Source: JAJBWD01 sp041670885 | GTDB taxonomy: Bacteria; Bacillota; Clostridia; Clostridiales; Clostridiaceae | NCBI GenBank assembly: GCA_041670885.1 | Contig: JBAXYJ010000042.1 | Span: forward strand, 1-15,758 | DNA: 15,758 nucleotides | Direction: 5' to 3' | In this document: positions 7,318 through 13,921 of the stretch, in pieces | Position numbering within the stretch: position 1 is the stretch's first letter | Layout of the letters: every line of letters starts with the position of its first letter | Notes under the pieces: generated by a model | What the model saw: only the letters and a program-made list of their open reading frames with translations | What the model was told of the DNA's origin: nothing | Database searches by the model: none | Made by a program: the position numbers and the translations under genes

Positions 7318-7345
7318 ATTATATCACTATTGATATAATTATCAA
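7318..7345 (-). promoter_or_regulatory. Promoter of degV-padR-PAQR operon
   Basis: Minus-strand TTGATA (7340-7345), a 16-base spacer and a perfect TATAAT (7318-7323) lie about 31 bases upstream of the degV start. Two dyads overlap the -10, the spacer and the -35, so a bound protein would exclude RNA polymerase. Confidence 0.75.
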
Positions 7346-7369
7346 TAGTGATATATAGCAATAGTGATA
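7322..7369. promoter_or_regulatory. Triple operator array, TATCA-N4-TGATA
   Basis: Three 14-base dyads of the form TATCA-N4-TGATA begin at 7322 (TATCACTATTGATA), 7340 (TATCAATAGTGATA) and 7356 (TAGCAATAGTGATA, one mismatch). Sites one and two are also mirror images, forming a perfect 14-bp inverted repeat (7321-7334 with 7341-7354). Start-to-start spacings are 18 and 16 bases. The first two cover the promoter core and the third lies upstream. The natural candidate binder is the PadR protein encoded in the operon. The sequence differs from the ATGT/ACAT sites known for some PadR members, so the assignment rests on position. Confidence 0.7.
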
Positions 7370-7383
7370 ATATTTTAGAAAAT

Positions 7384-7425
7384 CTGAGGAAAGCAAAGTT
7401 CACCAGGGAACTTTGCTTCCCTCAG
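7384..7425 (-). repeat. Strong 18-bp hairpin, terminator-like on minus strand
   Basis: Arms at 7384-7401 and 7408-7425 pair over 18 bases around a 6-base loop. The only imperfection is A/C on plus-strand RNA but a G-U wobble on minus-strand RNA, so the structure is intact only when read from the minus strand. It is followed there by ATTTTCT, a modest U tract. It could stop transcripts from the pflB side before they enter the degV promoter, or form the 3' end of a small RNA; no protein gene ends here. Confidence 0.6.
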
Positions 7426-7546
7426 CGTCCACTGAAAATAGCTGTAGGTGCCTTCCCAACACTTATTCTTTTCTACTCTATAAAAATTTATTTACATTAT
7501 TATCTTTCCACATATTTAAGATTTTATAATTTCCTTTATAGTAAAA
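7426..7546. other. Gene-free stretch between hairpin and nested inverted repeat
   Basis: About 120 bases with no supported gene. The part next to the hairpin (about 7425-7458) is noticeably richer in G and C than its surroundings, and the rest is AT-rich. An open frame from a GTG at 7348 to 7581 (77 codons) crosses the hairpin, has no ribosome binding site and resembles no family I know. I recognise no riboswitch consensus here. Confidence 0.5.
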
Positions 7547-7641
7547 GAGATTGCATAATTCGAAATTATATTCCATATTGAAAAAACTGTGAACATTCGT
7601 TATTTTCAATATGGACCAGCCGAAGGTAATTATGCAATCTC
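7547..7641. repeat. Nested inverted repeat flanked by 7-base direct repeats
   Basis: Two perfect inverted repeats are nested. The outer arms are 14 bases (GAGATTGCATAATT at 7547-7560 and its complement at 7628-7641); the inner arms are 12 bases (CCATATTGAAAA at 7573-7584 and its complement at 7603-7614) around an 18-base loop. AGTAAAA occurs directly before the outer left arm (7540-7546) and one base after the right arm (7643-7649). This layout suits either a tiny non-autonomous insertion with a target duplication or a structured RNA of about 95 nt. It contains no coding capacity. Confidence 0.65.
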
Positions 7642-7642
7642 C

Positions 7643-7689
7643 AGTAAAAATGCTCCTATGGCAGCCATAGAAGCATTACTTTTTTTATT
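7643..7689 (-). terminator. Intrinsic terminator of pflB
   Basis: A 13-bp stem (7649-7661 with 7665-7677) with a 3-base loop lies just after the pflB stop. The one non-Watson-Crick position is a G-U wobble on the minus-strand RNA but C/A on the plus. A TTTTTACT tail follows on the minus strand. A T tract on the plus side (7680-7686) could also allow termination in the other direction. Confidence 0.85.
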
Positions 7690-9907
7690 ACATTCTGCTG
7701 TGATATGTTCTGTTTATCACTTCCTGCTGCTGTTCCCTGGTTAATCTATGAAAATTAACTGCATAGCCGGAAACTCTTATGGTAAGGTTTGGGTATTTTT
7801 CTGGATTTTCCATAGCCTCTAACAGCAGTTCTTTTCTTATTACATTAACATTTAGATGGTGTGCATTTTGAATAAAATATCCATCTAGTATATTTACTAA
7901 GTTAGATACCTTATTTTCATCTGTTTTCCCAAGTGCCTCCGGAATTATAGAAAATGTATTTGATATACCATCCTGGCAAACTCCCTTATAGGGAAGCTTA
8001 GCCACTGAATTTAATGAAGCCAGTGCTCCATTTTTATCTCTTTTATGCATTGGGTTTGCTCCCGGCGCTAATGGTTCTCCCTTTTTTCTTCCGTCTGGAG
8101 TATCACCGGTCTTCTTACCGTATACTACATTAGAAGTTATTGTAAGAACTGATAATGTATGTTCAGCATTTCTGTATGCTTTAATCTTTCTAAGTTCCTC
8201 AATAAACATTCCCAGAAGACCGCAAGCTATGGAATCTGCCCTATCATCGTCATTTCCATAGCAGGGGAATTCTCCTTCGGTTTCAAAAGCTTTTGCTATC
8301 CCATTTTCGTATATGGGCCTGACTTTGCTGTACTTTATAGCGCTTAATGAATCTGCTGCAACAGAAAGTCCTGCTACTCCAAATGCCATATATCTGTGAA
8401 CATCAGTGTCGTGAAGAGACATTTGAGATGCTTCATAGGCATATTTATCATGGTTATAATGAATTACATTCATAGTGTTTACATATATTTTTGCAACTTC
8501 ACTCAGAACAATTTTCAAATTTTTCATTACATTTTCATAATTTAAAACTTCAGTTTTTATAGGATCAATTCCATCAATAACTTTTTTCTCCAGTATTTCA
8601 TCTACTCCCCCATTTATTGAATAAAGAAGTGCTTTTGCCAGATTGCACCTGGCTCCAAAGAACTGCATATCCTTTCCAATTTCCATAGCTGAAACGCAGC
8701 AGGATATTCCATAATCATCTCCATATATATCTCTCATTAAATCGTCATTTTCATACTGTATTGAGTCTGTTTCTATAGAAAGCTTTCCTGCATATTTTTT
8801 AAAAGCTATCGGAAGATTCTTTGACCATAGAACAGTCATATTGGGCTCCGGTCCGGGTCCTAAATTTGTAAGAGTATTTAAAAATCTGTAGGAGGTTTTT
8901 GTTACCATTGTTCTATTGTCAAGGCCCATCCCACCGATTGACTCTGTTATCCAGTTTGGGTCCCCTGCAAATAAATCATCATATTCCTTTGTTCTTAAGT
9001 GCCTTACAAGTCTAAGCTTTATAACCAGCTGATCTATAAGTTCCTGAGCTGATTCTTCATCTAAGATTCCTCTTTTAATGTCTCTTTCTATATAAATATC
9101 TAAGAATGTGGATACTCTTCCCAAACTCATTGCAGCACCATTATTTTCCTTAACAGCTGCCAGGTATCCAAAATACAGAAACTGAACAGCGCCTTTAGCA
9201 TTCTTCGCTCCATCTGATATATCAATACCATAGCTTTTTGCCATATTTTTTATCTTATTTAGAGCTTTTATCTGTTCTCTTATTTCTTCTCTGTGCCTTA
9301 TATTATCTTCATTCATTTCCTGATATTCAGATAAATTTTTTTCTTTATCTGTTATTAAAAAATCTATTCCATATAAGGCAATTCTTCTATAGTCACCTAT
9401 GATTCTTCCTCTTCCATAAGCATCAGGAAGTCCAGTTAAAAGGGCACTTTTCCTGACCAGCTTCATTTTATCTGTATATACCCCAAATACAGCTTCATTA
9501 TGAGTTTTCCTATATTCTGTAAATATCTTTTCTATTTCACTGCTAAGCTCATATCCGTTTTCTTTCAAAGAGGATTTTACCATTCTTATTCCGCCATAAG
9601 GATTAATTATCCTCTTTAATGGTTCATCTGTCTGAAGCCCATAGATAATTTCATTTTTCTTATCAATATATCCCGGTTTGAAACCGTCTATTGAAGCTAT
9701 ATTTTCTAAATCAACACTAATTTTTCTTTCTTTTATCTCTTCCATAATAAGTTTATTGCATTTTTCCCACAGCTTTTTCGTCTTTTCTGTTGCTCCTTTA
9801 AGAAAATCTTCGCCATTGTAATAAGGCGAATAATTGCTTGTGATGAATTCCCTAACGTTCACTTTTCCTTTCCAACTATCACCTATAAAATTTTCCCATT
9901 TGTTCAT
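7688..9907 (-). CDS. pflB: Pyruvate formate-lyase (formate C-acetyltransferase)
   Basis: This 739-residue glycyl radical enzyme converts pyruvate and CoA to acetyl-CoA and formate under anaerobic conditions. The diagnostic adjacent cysteines are in GISCCVSAM (Cys403, Cys404; Cys418/419 in E. coli PflB), which separates true PFL from other glycyl radical enzymes. The radical-bearing Gly714 is in RVSGYAVNFHRL, 25 residues from the C-terminus as in E. coli. TPDGRKKGEPLAPGANPMH (603-621) is also typical. ATG 9905-9907 follows AGGAGGTTTT. The gene is monocistronic, with its own promoter, a ZTP riboswitch leader and a terminator. The radical-SAM activase PflA, usually adjacent, is absent on either side here. 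In clostridia formate from PFL is often used anabolically, which suits the riboswitch. Confidence 0.97.
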   Translation of the reverse strand: MNKWENFIGDSWKGKVNVREFITSNYSPYYNGEDFLKGATEKTKKLWEKCNKLIMEEIKERKISVDLENIASIDGFKPGYIDKKNEIIYGLQTDEPLKRIINPYGGIRMVKSSLKENGYELSSEIEKIFTEYRKTHNEAVFGVYTDKMKLVRKSALLTGLPDAYGRGRIIGDYRRIALYGIDFLITDKEKNLSEYQEMNEDNIRHREEIREQIKALNKIKNMAKSYGIDISDGAKNAKGAVQFLYFGYLAAVKENNGAAMSLGRVSTFLDIYIERDIKRGILDEESAQELIDQLVIKLRLVRHLRTKEYDDLFAGDPNWITESIGGMGLDNRTMVTKTSYRFLNTLTNLGPGPEPNMTVLWSKNLPIAFKKYAGKLSIETDSIQYENDDLMRDIYGDDYGISCCVSAMEIGKDMQFFGARCNLAKALLYSINGGVDEILEKKVIDGIDPIKTEVLNYENVMKNLKIVLSEVAKIYVNTMNVIHYNHDKYAYEASQMSLHDTDVHRYMAFGVAGLSVAADSLSAIKYSKVRPIYENGIAKAFETEGEFPCYGNDDDRADSIACGLLGMFIEELRKIKAYRNAEHTLSVLTITSNVVYGKKTGDTPDGRKKGEPLAPGANPMHKRDKNGALASLNSVAKLPYKGVCQDGISNTFSIIPEALGKTDENKVSNLVNILDGYFIQNAHHLNVNVIRKELLLEAMENPEKYPNLTIRVSGYAVNFHRLTREQQQEVINRTYHSRM

Positions 9908-9928
9908 AATAAAACCTCCTTATATTAC

Positions 9929-9968
9929 AAAAAATATAAAGCCGCCTGAGCAGCTTTTGCCCAGGCGG
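9929..9968 (-). terminator. Riboswitch expression-platform terminator upstream of pflB
   Basis: On the minus strand, CCGCCTGGGC (9959-9968) pairs with GCTCAGGCGG (9942-9951) through one G-U wobble and a 7-base loop; a T-rich tract (9929-9940) follows. The left arm is also the conserved 3' element of the ZTP aptamer, so ligand binding and terminator folding exclude each other. This predicts a ligand-induced ON switch by antitermination. Confidence 0.9.
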
Positions 9969-10024
9969 TCGGCTTTACGAGTCATACTCCCTGTGGTTAC
10001 CCACTATCCGCCAGTTGTATGACT
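9957..10024 (-). ncRNA. ZTP riboswitch (pfl motif) aptamer in pflB leader
   Basis: Read on the minus strand, stem P1 is AGTCATAC/GTATGACT (10017-10024 with 9980-9987). It encloses the conserved ACTGGCGGATAGTGGG (from 10014) and a short hairpin GTGG/CCAC, then GGGAG. After a linker comes GACCGCCTGGGC, the strictly conserved CCGCCTGGGC element of the ZTP/pfl aptamer (9959-9968). The class senses ZMP/ZTP, purine intermediates that accumulate when 10-formyl-tetrahydrofolate runs short. Turning on formate production then refills the one-carbon pool. Identification is from remembered consensus, not a covariance search, but the conserved blocks, their order and the overlapping terminator agree. Confidence 0.92.
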
Positions 10025-10044
10025 GTTTTCTAAATTATAGGTTT

Positions 10045-10073
10045 ATATTATCAAATGCCGAACATTATGTCAA
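10045..10073 (-). promoter_or_regulatory. Promoter of riboswitch-pflB unit
   Basis: Minus-strand TTGACA (10068-10073, perfect consensus), a 17-base spacer and TAATAT (10045-10050) predict initiation near 10038, just ahead of riboswitch stem P1 (from 10024). The -35 overlaps the stop codon of the upstream DUF1461 gene. Confidence 0.85.
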
Positions 10074-10705
10074 TATAATATTTTTCTTTTTTTAAACTTT
10101 TTATAAACAAAAAGCATCAGCAATGCAGCTATGAGTATAATTAACAAAATAAAAACTGCTTCATGCATAAAATACTTTTCAGGCAAAATATTTATTACCG
10201 GATCCTCTGCAGGATCAAACAGCCATAAATCATTACTAAATGCTATTTTATGAAAAAGTGTAAATATAAAATTAAAATTGGTGAATGCAAATATAGAAAG
10301 TACTGCAGGTAATGCTATAAGGATCCAGGCAGAATATATAAGATAATCAAATAATCTGTTGATGCTGAATATTACTATTCCTATTACGGATATAATAAGC
10401 GATATGTAAAAAATTTCATCTATCCGCTTATACAATTTTTTAACATCTTCAAAATGAGACCTTCCCTGTTGGGACATTTTAAAATCAGCAGTATTTAATT
10501 TCTCAGATTTTCCCTGAAGATAATCTATAATGGAATTATAATTAGTTCGGATAACCTGATCTTCCATATTAACAGTTTTACTTATATTAAGTCTTTCAAT
10601 ATCAGCATAATATATCCCTCTATAATTTAAAGATATTTTTGCTGCAATAGATATTACCAGTACTGCAAGGATTATAGAAAAAAGTATTTGAATGCTTTTA
10701 GCCAT
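10070..10705 (-). CDS. DUF1461 / TIGR01906 family integral membrane protein
   Basis: This 211-residue protein has about four membrane helices (roughly 5-23, 99-115, 121-142, 182-201) with an outward-facing loop after the first. The family-like signature is HFEDVKKLY (84-92) in the loop and FHKIAFSNDLWLFDPAEDP (151-169) between helices three and four, which I recognise from the TIGR01906/DUF1461 family of low-GC Gram-positives. Its biochemical function is unknown. ATG 10703-10705 follows GGGGTGAT. It is divergent from the LtaS-like gene across a 112-base AT-rich gap containing a 9-bp inverted repeat. The stop overlaps the pflB promoter, so readthrough into the pflB leader is possible, but the pflB unit has its own strong promoter. 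The charged C-terminus (YKKFKKRKILY) is probably cytoplasmic. Confidence 0.85.
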   Translation of the reverse strand: MAKSIQILFSIILAVLVISIAAKISLNYRGIYYADIERLNISKTVNMEDQVIRTNYNSIIDYLQGKSEKLNTADFKMSQQGRSHFEDVKKLYKRIDEIFYISLIISVIGIVIFSINRLFDYLIYSAWILIALPAVLSIFAFTNFNFIFTLFHKIAFSNDLWLFDPAEDPVINILPEKYFMHEAVFILLIILIAALLMLFVYKKFKKRKILY

Positions 10706-10718
10706 TATATCACCCCAT

Positions 10719-10739
10719 AATATTATACAATATAATATT
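10719..10739. repeat. AT-only inverted repeat in divergent promoter region
   Basis: AATATTATA (10719-10727) is repeated inverted at 10731-10739 across CAA. It overlaps a minus-strand TATAAT that could serve the DUF1461 gene. It could be an operator, but such palindromes arise readily in AT-rich DNA. Confidence 0.35.
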
Positions 10740-10760
10740 ACAATTTCATATTATTTTAGT

Positions 10761-10789
10761 TTGTGTATAATATTTATTTGTAATATAAT
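10761..10789 (+). promoter_or_regulatory. Promoter of LtaS-like gene
   Basis: TTGTGT (10761-10766), a 17-base spacer and a perfect TATAAT (10784-10789) lie about 28 bases ahead of the start codon. A second TATAAT at 10766-10771 has a poorer -35. Confidence 0.65.
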
Positions 10790-10817
10790 TCTTTTATACA
10801 GCTTAGAGGGGGATATT

Positions 10818-12611
10818 ATGAAATACTTTAAGAACAAATTCTATCTATGTACTCTGACTTCAATTTTACTTAAGGAAATATTGTTAATTCTTCTTATTAG
10901 TACACCAGGTGCAAATGGAATAGCCATAATGCGCGCTTTTTATGGAGTTCCTCCAGTTTTCATTTATATAGCATTTATAATTTTGCTTCTCAGCATTTCT
11001 TTTATATTCAGCGGAAAGGCAAATGCCGCAGCTCTGTTATTTATTAACTTAGTATGCTCCATATTTATTATATTTGATTTATGGAATTACAGAGCTTTTG
11101 GTAATTTTATATCAATGCACCTTTTAAATGAAACAGCAAATCTGGAAAATCTATCTGACAGTATAATATCCATGTTTAGATTTATTGATATTATATTTAT
11201 ACTAGATATTCCAATTTTTATTTACATGTTGATCCGAGGGAAAATTGACTATAAATTAAAAGGGAAAAGGCTTATGCTGTTTTTAGTGCCTAACATTTTA
11301 TGTCTTCTATTAATATTTGGATATCATTATATAGCAGATACAGTTCTATACGGCAGATACAACTTTATATTATTTAGAATATGCTGGACACCAAATGAAA
11401 CCATGTTTAATTTATCGCCTATCGGTTATACTTATTATGATGCCTATAATTACTATTCGGAAAGTAAAAAACTTGTTTTATCAGATAATGATAAAAAACA
11501 AATTACAAGCTGGTTTAATAATAATAAAGAAGAGGAAGAAAATAATAAATATTATTCAATGTTTAAAGGGAAAAACCTTCTTGTTATTCAGGTTGAGTCT
11601 TTGGAGAATTTTGTTATTGATAAGAAGGAGAACGGTCAGGAGATTACTCCAACTCTGAATAAAATCAAAAAAAATAGTCTGTACTTTTCTAATTACAATG
11701 AGCAGATACGTAACGGGACAAGCTCTGACACAGATTTAATGACTAATACCTCAATTTATCCGGTTACTTCGGGAAGTACATTTTTCAGATTCCCTGCTAA
11801 TTATTATAATTCACTGCCTTTAATTCTTCAGGATATGGGATACAGTACATATGCAATTCATCCTGACAAAGGAGCCTATTGGAATTGGATGAGCGGCTTA
11901 AAGGGAATAGGCTTTAAAAATTTATATGACGCATCATATTTTGATAATAAGGAGCAAATAGGGCTAGGTATATCTGATGGCAGCTATTTTAATCAGGTTG
12001 TTCCTATAATTGAAAAAGAGAAAAAGCCTTTTTATACATTTATGGTAACACTTACAAGCCATGCTCCCTTTGATCTTCCTGAAAAATATAGAGATATGAA
12101 GCTTAATCCTGATTTGGATAAAACAAAAATGGGAGGATATTTCCAAAGTATTCATTATACAGACAAACAGCTGGGAATTTTCCTTGACACTTTAGATAAG
12201 AAAGGAATCCTTAATGATACTTTAGTAGTAATCTATGGAGATCATACCAGTGTCCACAAATTTTATAACGATGAGGTAAATGAAATTAAGGAGAAGGAAT
12301 CCTGGTGGCAGAATGAGAACAAAGAAATTCCTCTTTTGTTATATTATAAAGGCTTAAATAGCGAAACAATAGATACTATTGGAGGACAGATAGATTTGAT
12401 GCCTACACTGTGCTACTTGATGGGAGCAGGAAAAAATAAATATGAGAACACCGTTATGGGTAAAAATCTTCTTAATACTAAATATAGCTACGCCTTCTTA
12501 GCAAATGGAAGCATAGTAGGTAATGTGGACAATAATAAAAAGAAATTTGTACAAGAAGGTATAGAAGTAGCTGATAAAGTTATTAGGAGTAATTATTTCT
12601 ATGAGAAATAA
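10818..12611 (+). CDS. LtaS-like lipoteichoic acid synthase / phosphoglycerol transferase
   Basis: This 597-residue protein has five N-terminal membrane helices (about 11-28, 45-64, 70-88, 122-139, 151-169) and a large extracellular sulfatase-fold domain from about 245, the LtaS plan. LtaS polymerises glycerol phosphate from phosphatidylglycerol outside the membrane. Metal-site residues are visible: Glu260 in VIQVESLENF, His415 in TLTSHAPF, and Asp475/His476 in YGDHTS. The nucleophile segment reads NGTSSDTDLM (299-308) instead of the GKTSD-type motif, so the exact nucleophile is uncertain. ATG 10818 follows AGAGGGGGAT; an in-frame ATG at 10692 would add 42 residues across the promoter region and is rejected. 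A phosphoglycerol transferase acting on another glycan remains possible. A terminator follows. Confidence 0.87.
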   Translation: MKYFKNKFYLCTLTSILLKEILLILLISTPGANGIAIMRAFYGVPPVFIYIAFIILLLSISFIFSGKANAAALLFINLVCSIFIIFDLWNYRAFGNFISMHLLNETANLENLSDSIISMFRFIDIIFILDIPIFIYMLIRGKIDYKLKGKRLMLFLVPNILCLLLIFGYHYIADTVLYGRYNFILFRICWTPNETMFNLSPIGYTYYDAYNYYSESKKLVLSDNDKKQITSWFNNNKEEEENNKYYSMFKGKNLLVIQVESLENFVIDKKENGQEITPTLNKIKKNSLYFSNYNEQIRNGTSSDTDLMTNTSIYPVTSGSTFFRFPANYYNSLPLILQDMGYSTYAIHPDKGAYWNWMSGLKGIGFKNLYDASYFDNKEQIGLGISDGSYFNQVVPIIEKEKKPFYTFMVTLTSHAPFDLPEKYRDMKLNPDLDKTKMGGYFQSIHYTDKQLGIFLDTLDKKGILNDTLVVIYGDHTSVHKFYNDEVNEIKEKESWWQNENKEIPLLLYYKGLNSETIDTIGGQIDLMPTLCYLMGAGKNKYENTVMGKNLLNTKYSYAFLANGSIVGNVDNNKKKFVQEGIEVADKVIRSNYFYEK

Positions 12612-12680
12612 GAAAACTTGTATAAAACAATACAAAAAATATTGTTGAAGCATATAGTAAAGATATTCCAATGCAAAGTC

Positions 12681-12710
12681 AAATAAGCCGCTTTTGCGGC
12701 TTATTTTTAA
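12681..12710. terminator. Terminator after LtaS-like gene, probably shared with degV paralogue
   Basis: A perfect 11-bp stem (12681-12691 with 12696-12706) with a TTTT loop and GC-rich tip is followed on the plus strand by TTTTT. On the minus strand the tail is TTATTTGACTTT, weaker, but it may also stop the convergent DegV gene ending at 12774. Confidence 0.85.
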
Positions 12711-12773
12711 ATATTGCATTATTTTTAGTTTGCTATTTATAAATCAATTCATAATAAAGATAGTATTTTATGA

Positions 12774-13643
12774 TTAGTTTCTTCCTTTACTTACAAAGAA
12801 TAATGCCATTGTTCCAGGGCCTGAATGGGAACCTATAACCGGGCCCACATTATTTATAATGATTTTATTTGATGGGAACTTATCTCTTATAAGAGATACT
12901 AAATAATTTACATCCTCAATACAGTCTCCATGACTTATGGCTATTGTATTGTCTTCAAAATCCTCTATTCTTTCCTCCATATTTGTATACAGTGCCTTAA
13001 TTGATTTTTTTCTTCCTTTCACCTTATATAAAGGGATAAGCTTTCCTTCATCATCTACATGAAGAACCGGTTTAATATCAAGCAGGGTACCTACTGTTTT
13101 TGCAGCTCTTGACACTCTGCCTCCTCTATATAAATATACTAAATCTTCAACGGTAAAATAGTGATTTATTCTTAGTTTTAATTTTTCAGCAAACTTGACA
13201 ATTTCTTCAACAGATGCTCCTTTTTTCTTTTGAAGAATTGCATAGTATACCAAGAGCCCATAGCCTAATGAAGCGCATCTGGAATCAACAATATAAATAT
13301 TATTACCTAATCCTTCTTCTTTCAAATCATTTTCTGCAATATGAGCACTATTTACACTGCCGCTAAGTCCTGATGAAAATCCTATATAAACTATGGCATA
13401 ACCCTTCTCTGTCCACCTTTTAAATTCTTCATAATACCTCTGTACATTTATTTGGCTTGTACTAGTATCTGCACCGGCCCTCATACCGTTATAAAATTCT
13501 TTATAGCTTAAGTTCTTGCCAAAATCGTCTTCGTGTTCCATTCCATTGATATTATACTTAAGTGACAAATACTTAATACTATTTTCTTCAACAAAACCAA
13601 CAGGCAAGTCAGCACAGGAATCTATTAAAAATATATATTCCAT
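12774..13643 (-). CDS. Second DegV family fatty-acid-binding protein
   Basis: This 289-residue DegV-fold protein shows FLIDSCADLP (5-14), TSTSQI (60-65), SSGLSGSVNSA (90-100), YRGGRVSRAAKTVG (172-185) and HSGPGTMALF (273-282), the same lipid-pocket motifs as the first paralogue but clearly divergent in sequence. The predicted role is carrying a fatty acid, possibly for FakA. I start it at ATG 13641-13643 because AAAGAGGAG lies just upstream; the longer in-frame form from 13673 would add ten residues and place the ribosome binding site inside the coding region. It stands alone, between an LtaS-like gene and a diiron protein gene. Having several DegV copies is common in low-GC Firmicutes, where paralogues can prefer different acyl chains; which chain is preferred here is not visible. 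Confidence 0.9.
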   Translation of the reverse strand: MEYIFLIDSCADLPVGFVEENSIKYLSLKYNINGMEHEDDFGKNLSYKEFYNGMRAGADTSTSQINVQRYYEEFKRWTEKGYAIVYIGFSSGLSGSVNSAHIAENDLKEEGLGNNIYIVDSRCASLGYGLLVYYAILQKKKGASVEEIVKFAEKLKLRINHYFTVEDLVYLYRGGRVSRAAKTVGTLLDIKPVLHVDDEGKLIPLYKVKGRKKSIKALYTNMEERIEDFEDNTIAISHGDCIEDVNYLVSLIRDKFPSNKIIINNVGPVIGSHSGPGTMALFFVSKGRN

Positions 13644-13878
13644 AATTATTCTCCTCTTTCCTATAGTTAACAAAATTTTATATGTCTATAAATTCTCTGG
13701 ATAGTTTGATATTTTTAAGTCAAACCACTTCATATTCATTATATACCAAAAATTGTTTATTATGCATTTATGAACAAACTTTTCTTATACATATAATATA
13801 ACTAAAACTAATCTTTAATGTAAAACCTGCCCTTATTATTAAATGGCCATAAGTGCTCAATGATGGGCATTAACCTGA

Positions 13879-13907
13879 TTAAGGAGCCAGATAATCTGGC
13901 TCCTTAA
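13879..13907. repeat. Perfect 13-bp hairpin downstream of diiron protein gene
   Basis: TTAAGGAGCCAGA (13879-13891) pairs with 13895-13907 around TAA. Its position 15 bases after the diiron gene stop suggests a minus-strand terminator, but the U tract on that strand precedes the hairpin and the sequence after it is TTAATCAGG-like without a T run. It could be a weak terminator, an mRNA-stabilising 3' structure, or a protein-binding palindrome. Confidence 0.55.
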
Positions 13908-13921
13908 AAAAATTGAATAAA

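Noticed and set aside
7348..7581. 77-codon plus-strand frame in the gap between degV and pflB
   Set aside because: It starts at GTG without a ribosome binding site, overlaps the operator array and an 18-bp hairpin, and enters the inverted repeat; it resembles no protein family I know.
7547..7641. 6S RNA or a known riboswitch as explanation for the nested inverted repeat
   Set aside because: At about 95 bases it is half the size of Firmicute 6S RNA, and none of the riboswitch core sequences I know is present.
10692..10817. N-terminal extension of the LtaS-like protein by 42 residues
   Set aside because: It runs through the divergent promoter region including two TATAAT boxes; the ATG at 10818 has a strong ribosome binding site and begins a typical first membrane helix.
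12498..12719. 73-codon minus-strand frame across the end of the LtaS-like gene
   Set aside because: It covers the terminator and the antisense of the LtaS-like C-terminus; low-complexity Phe/Tyr/Leu content is typical of a shadow frame.
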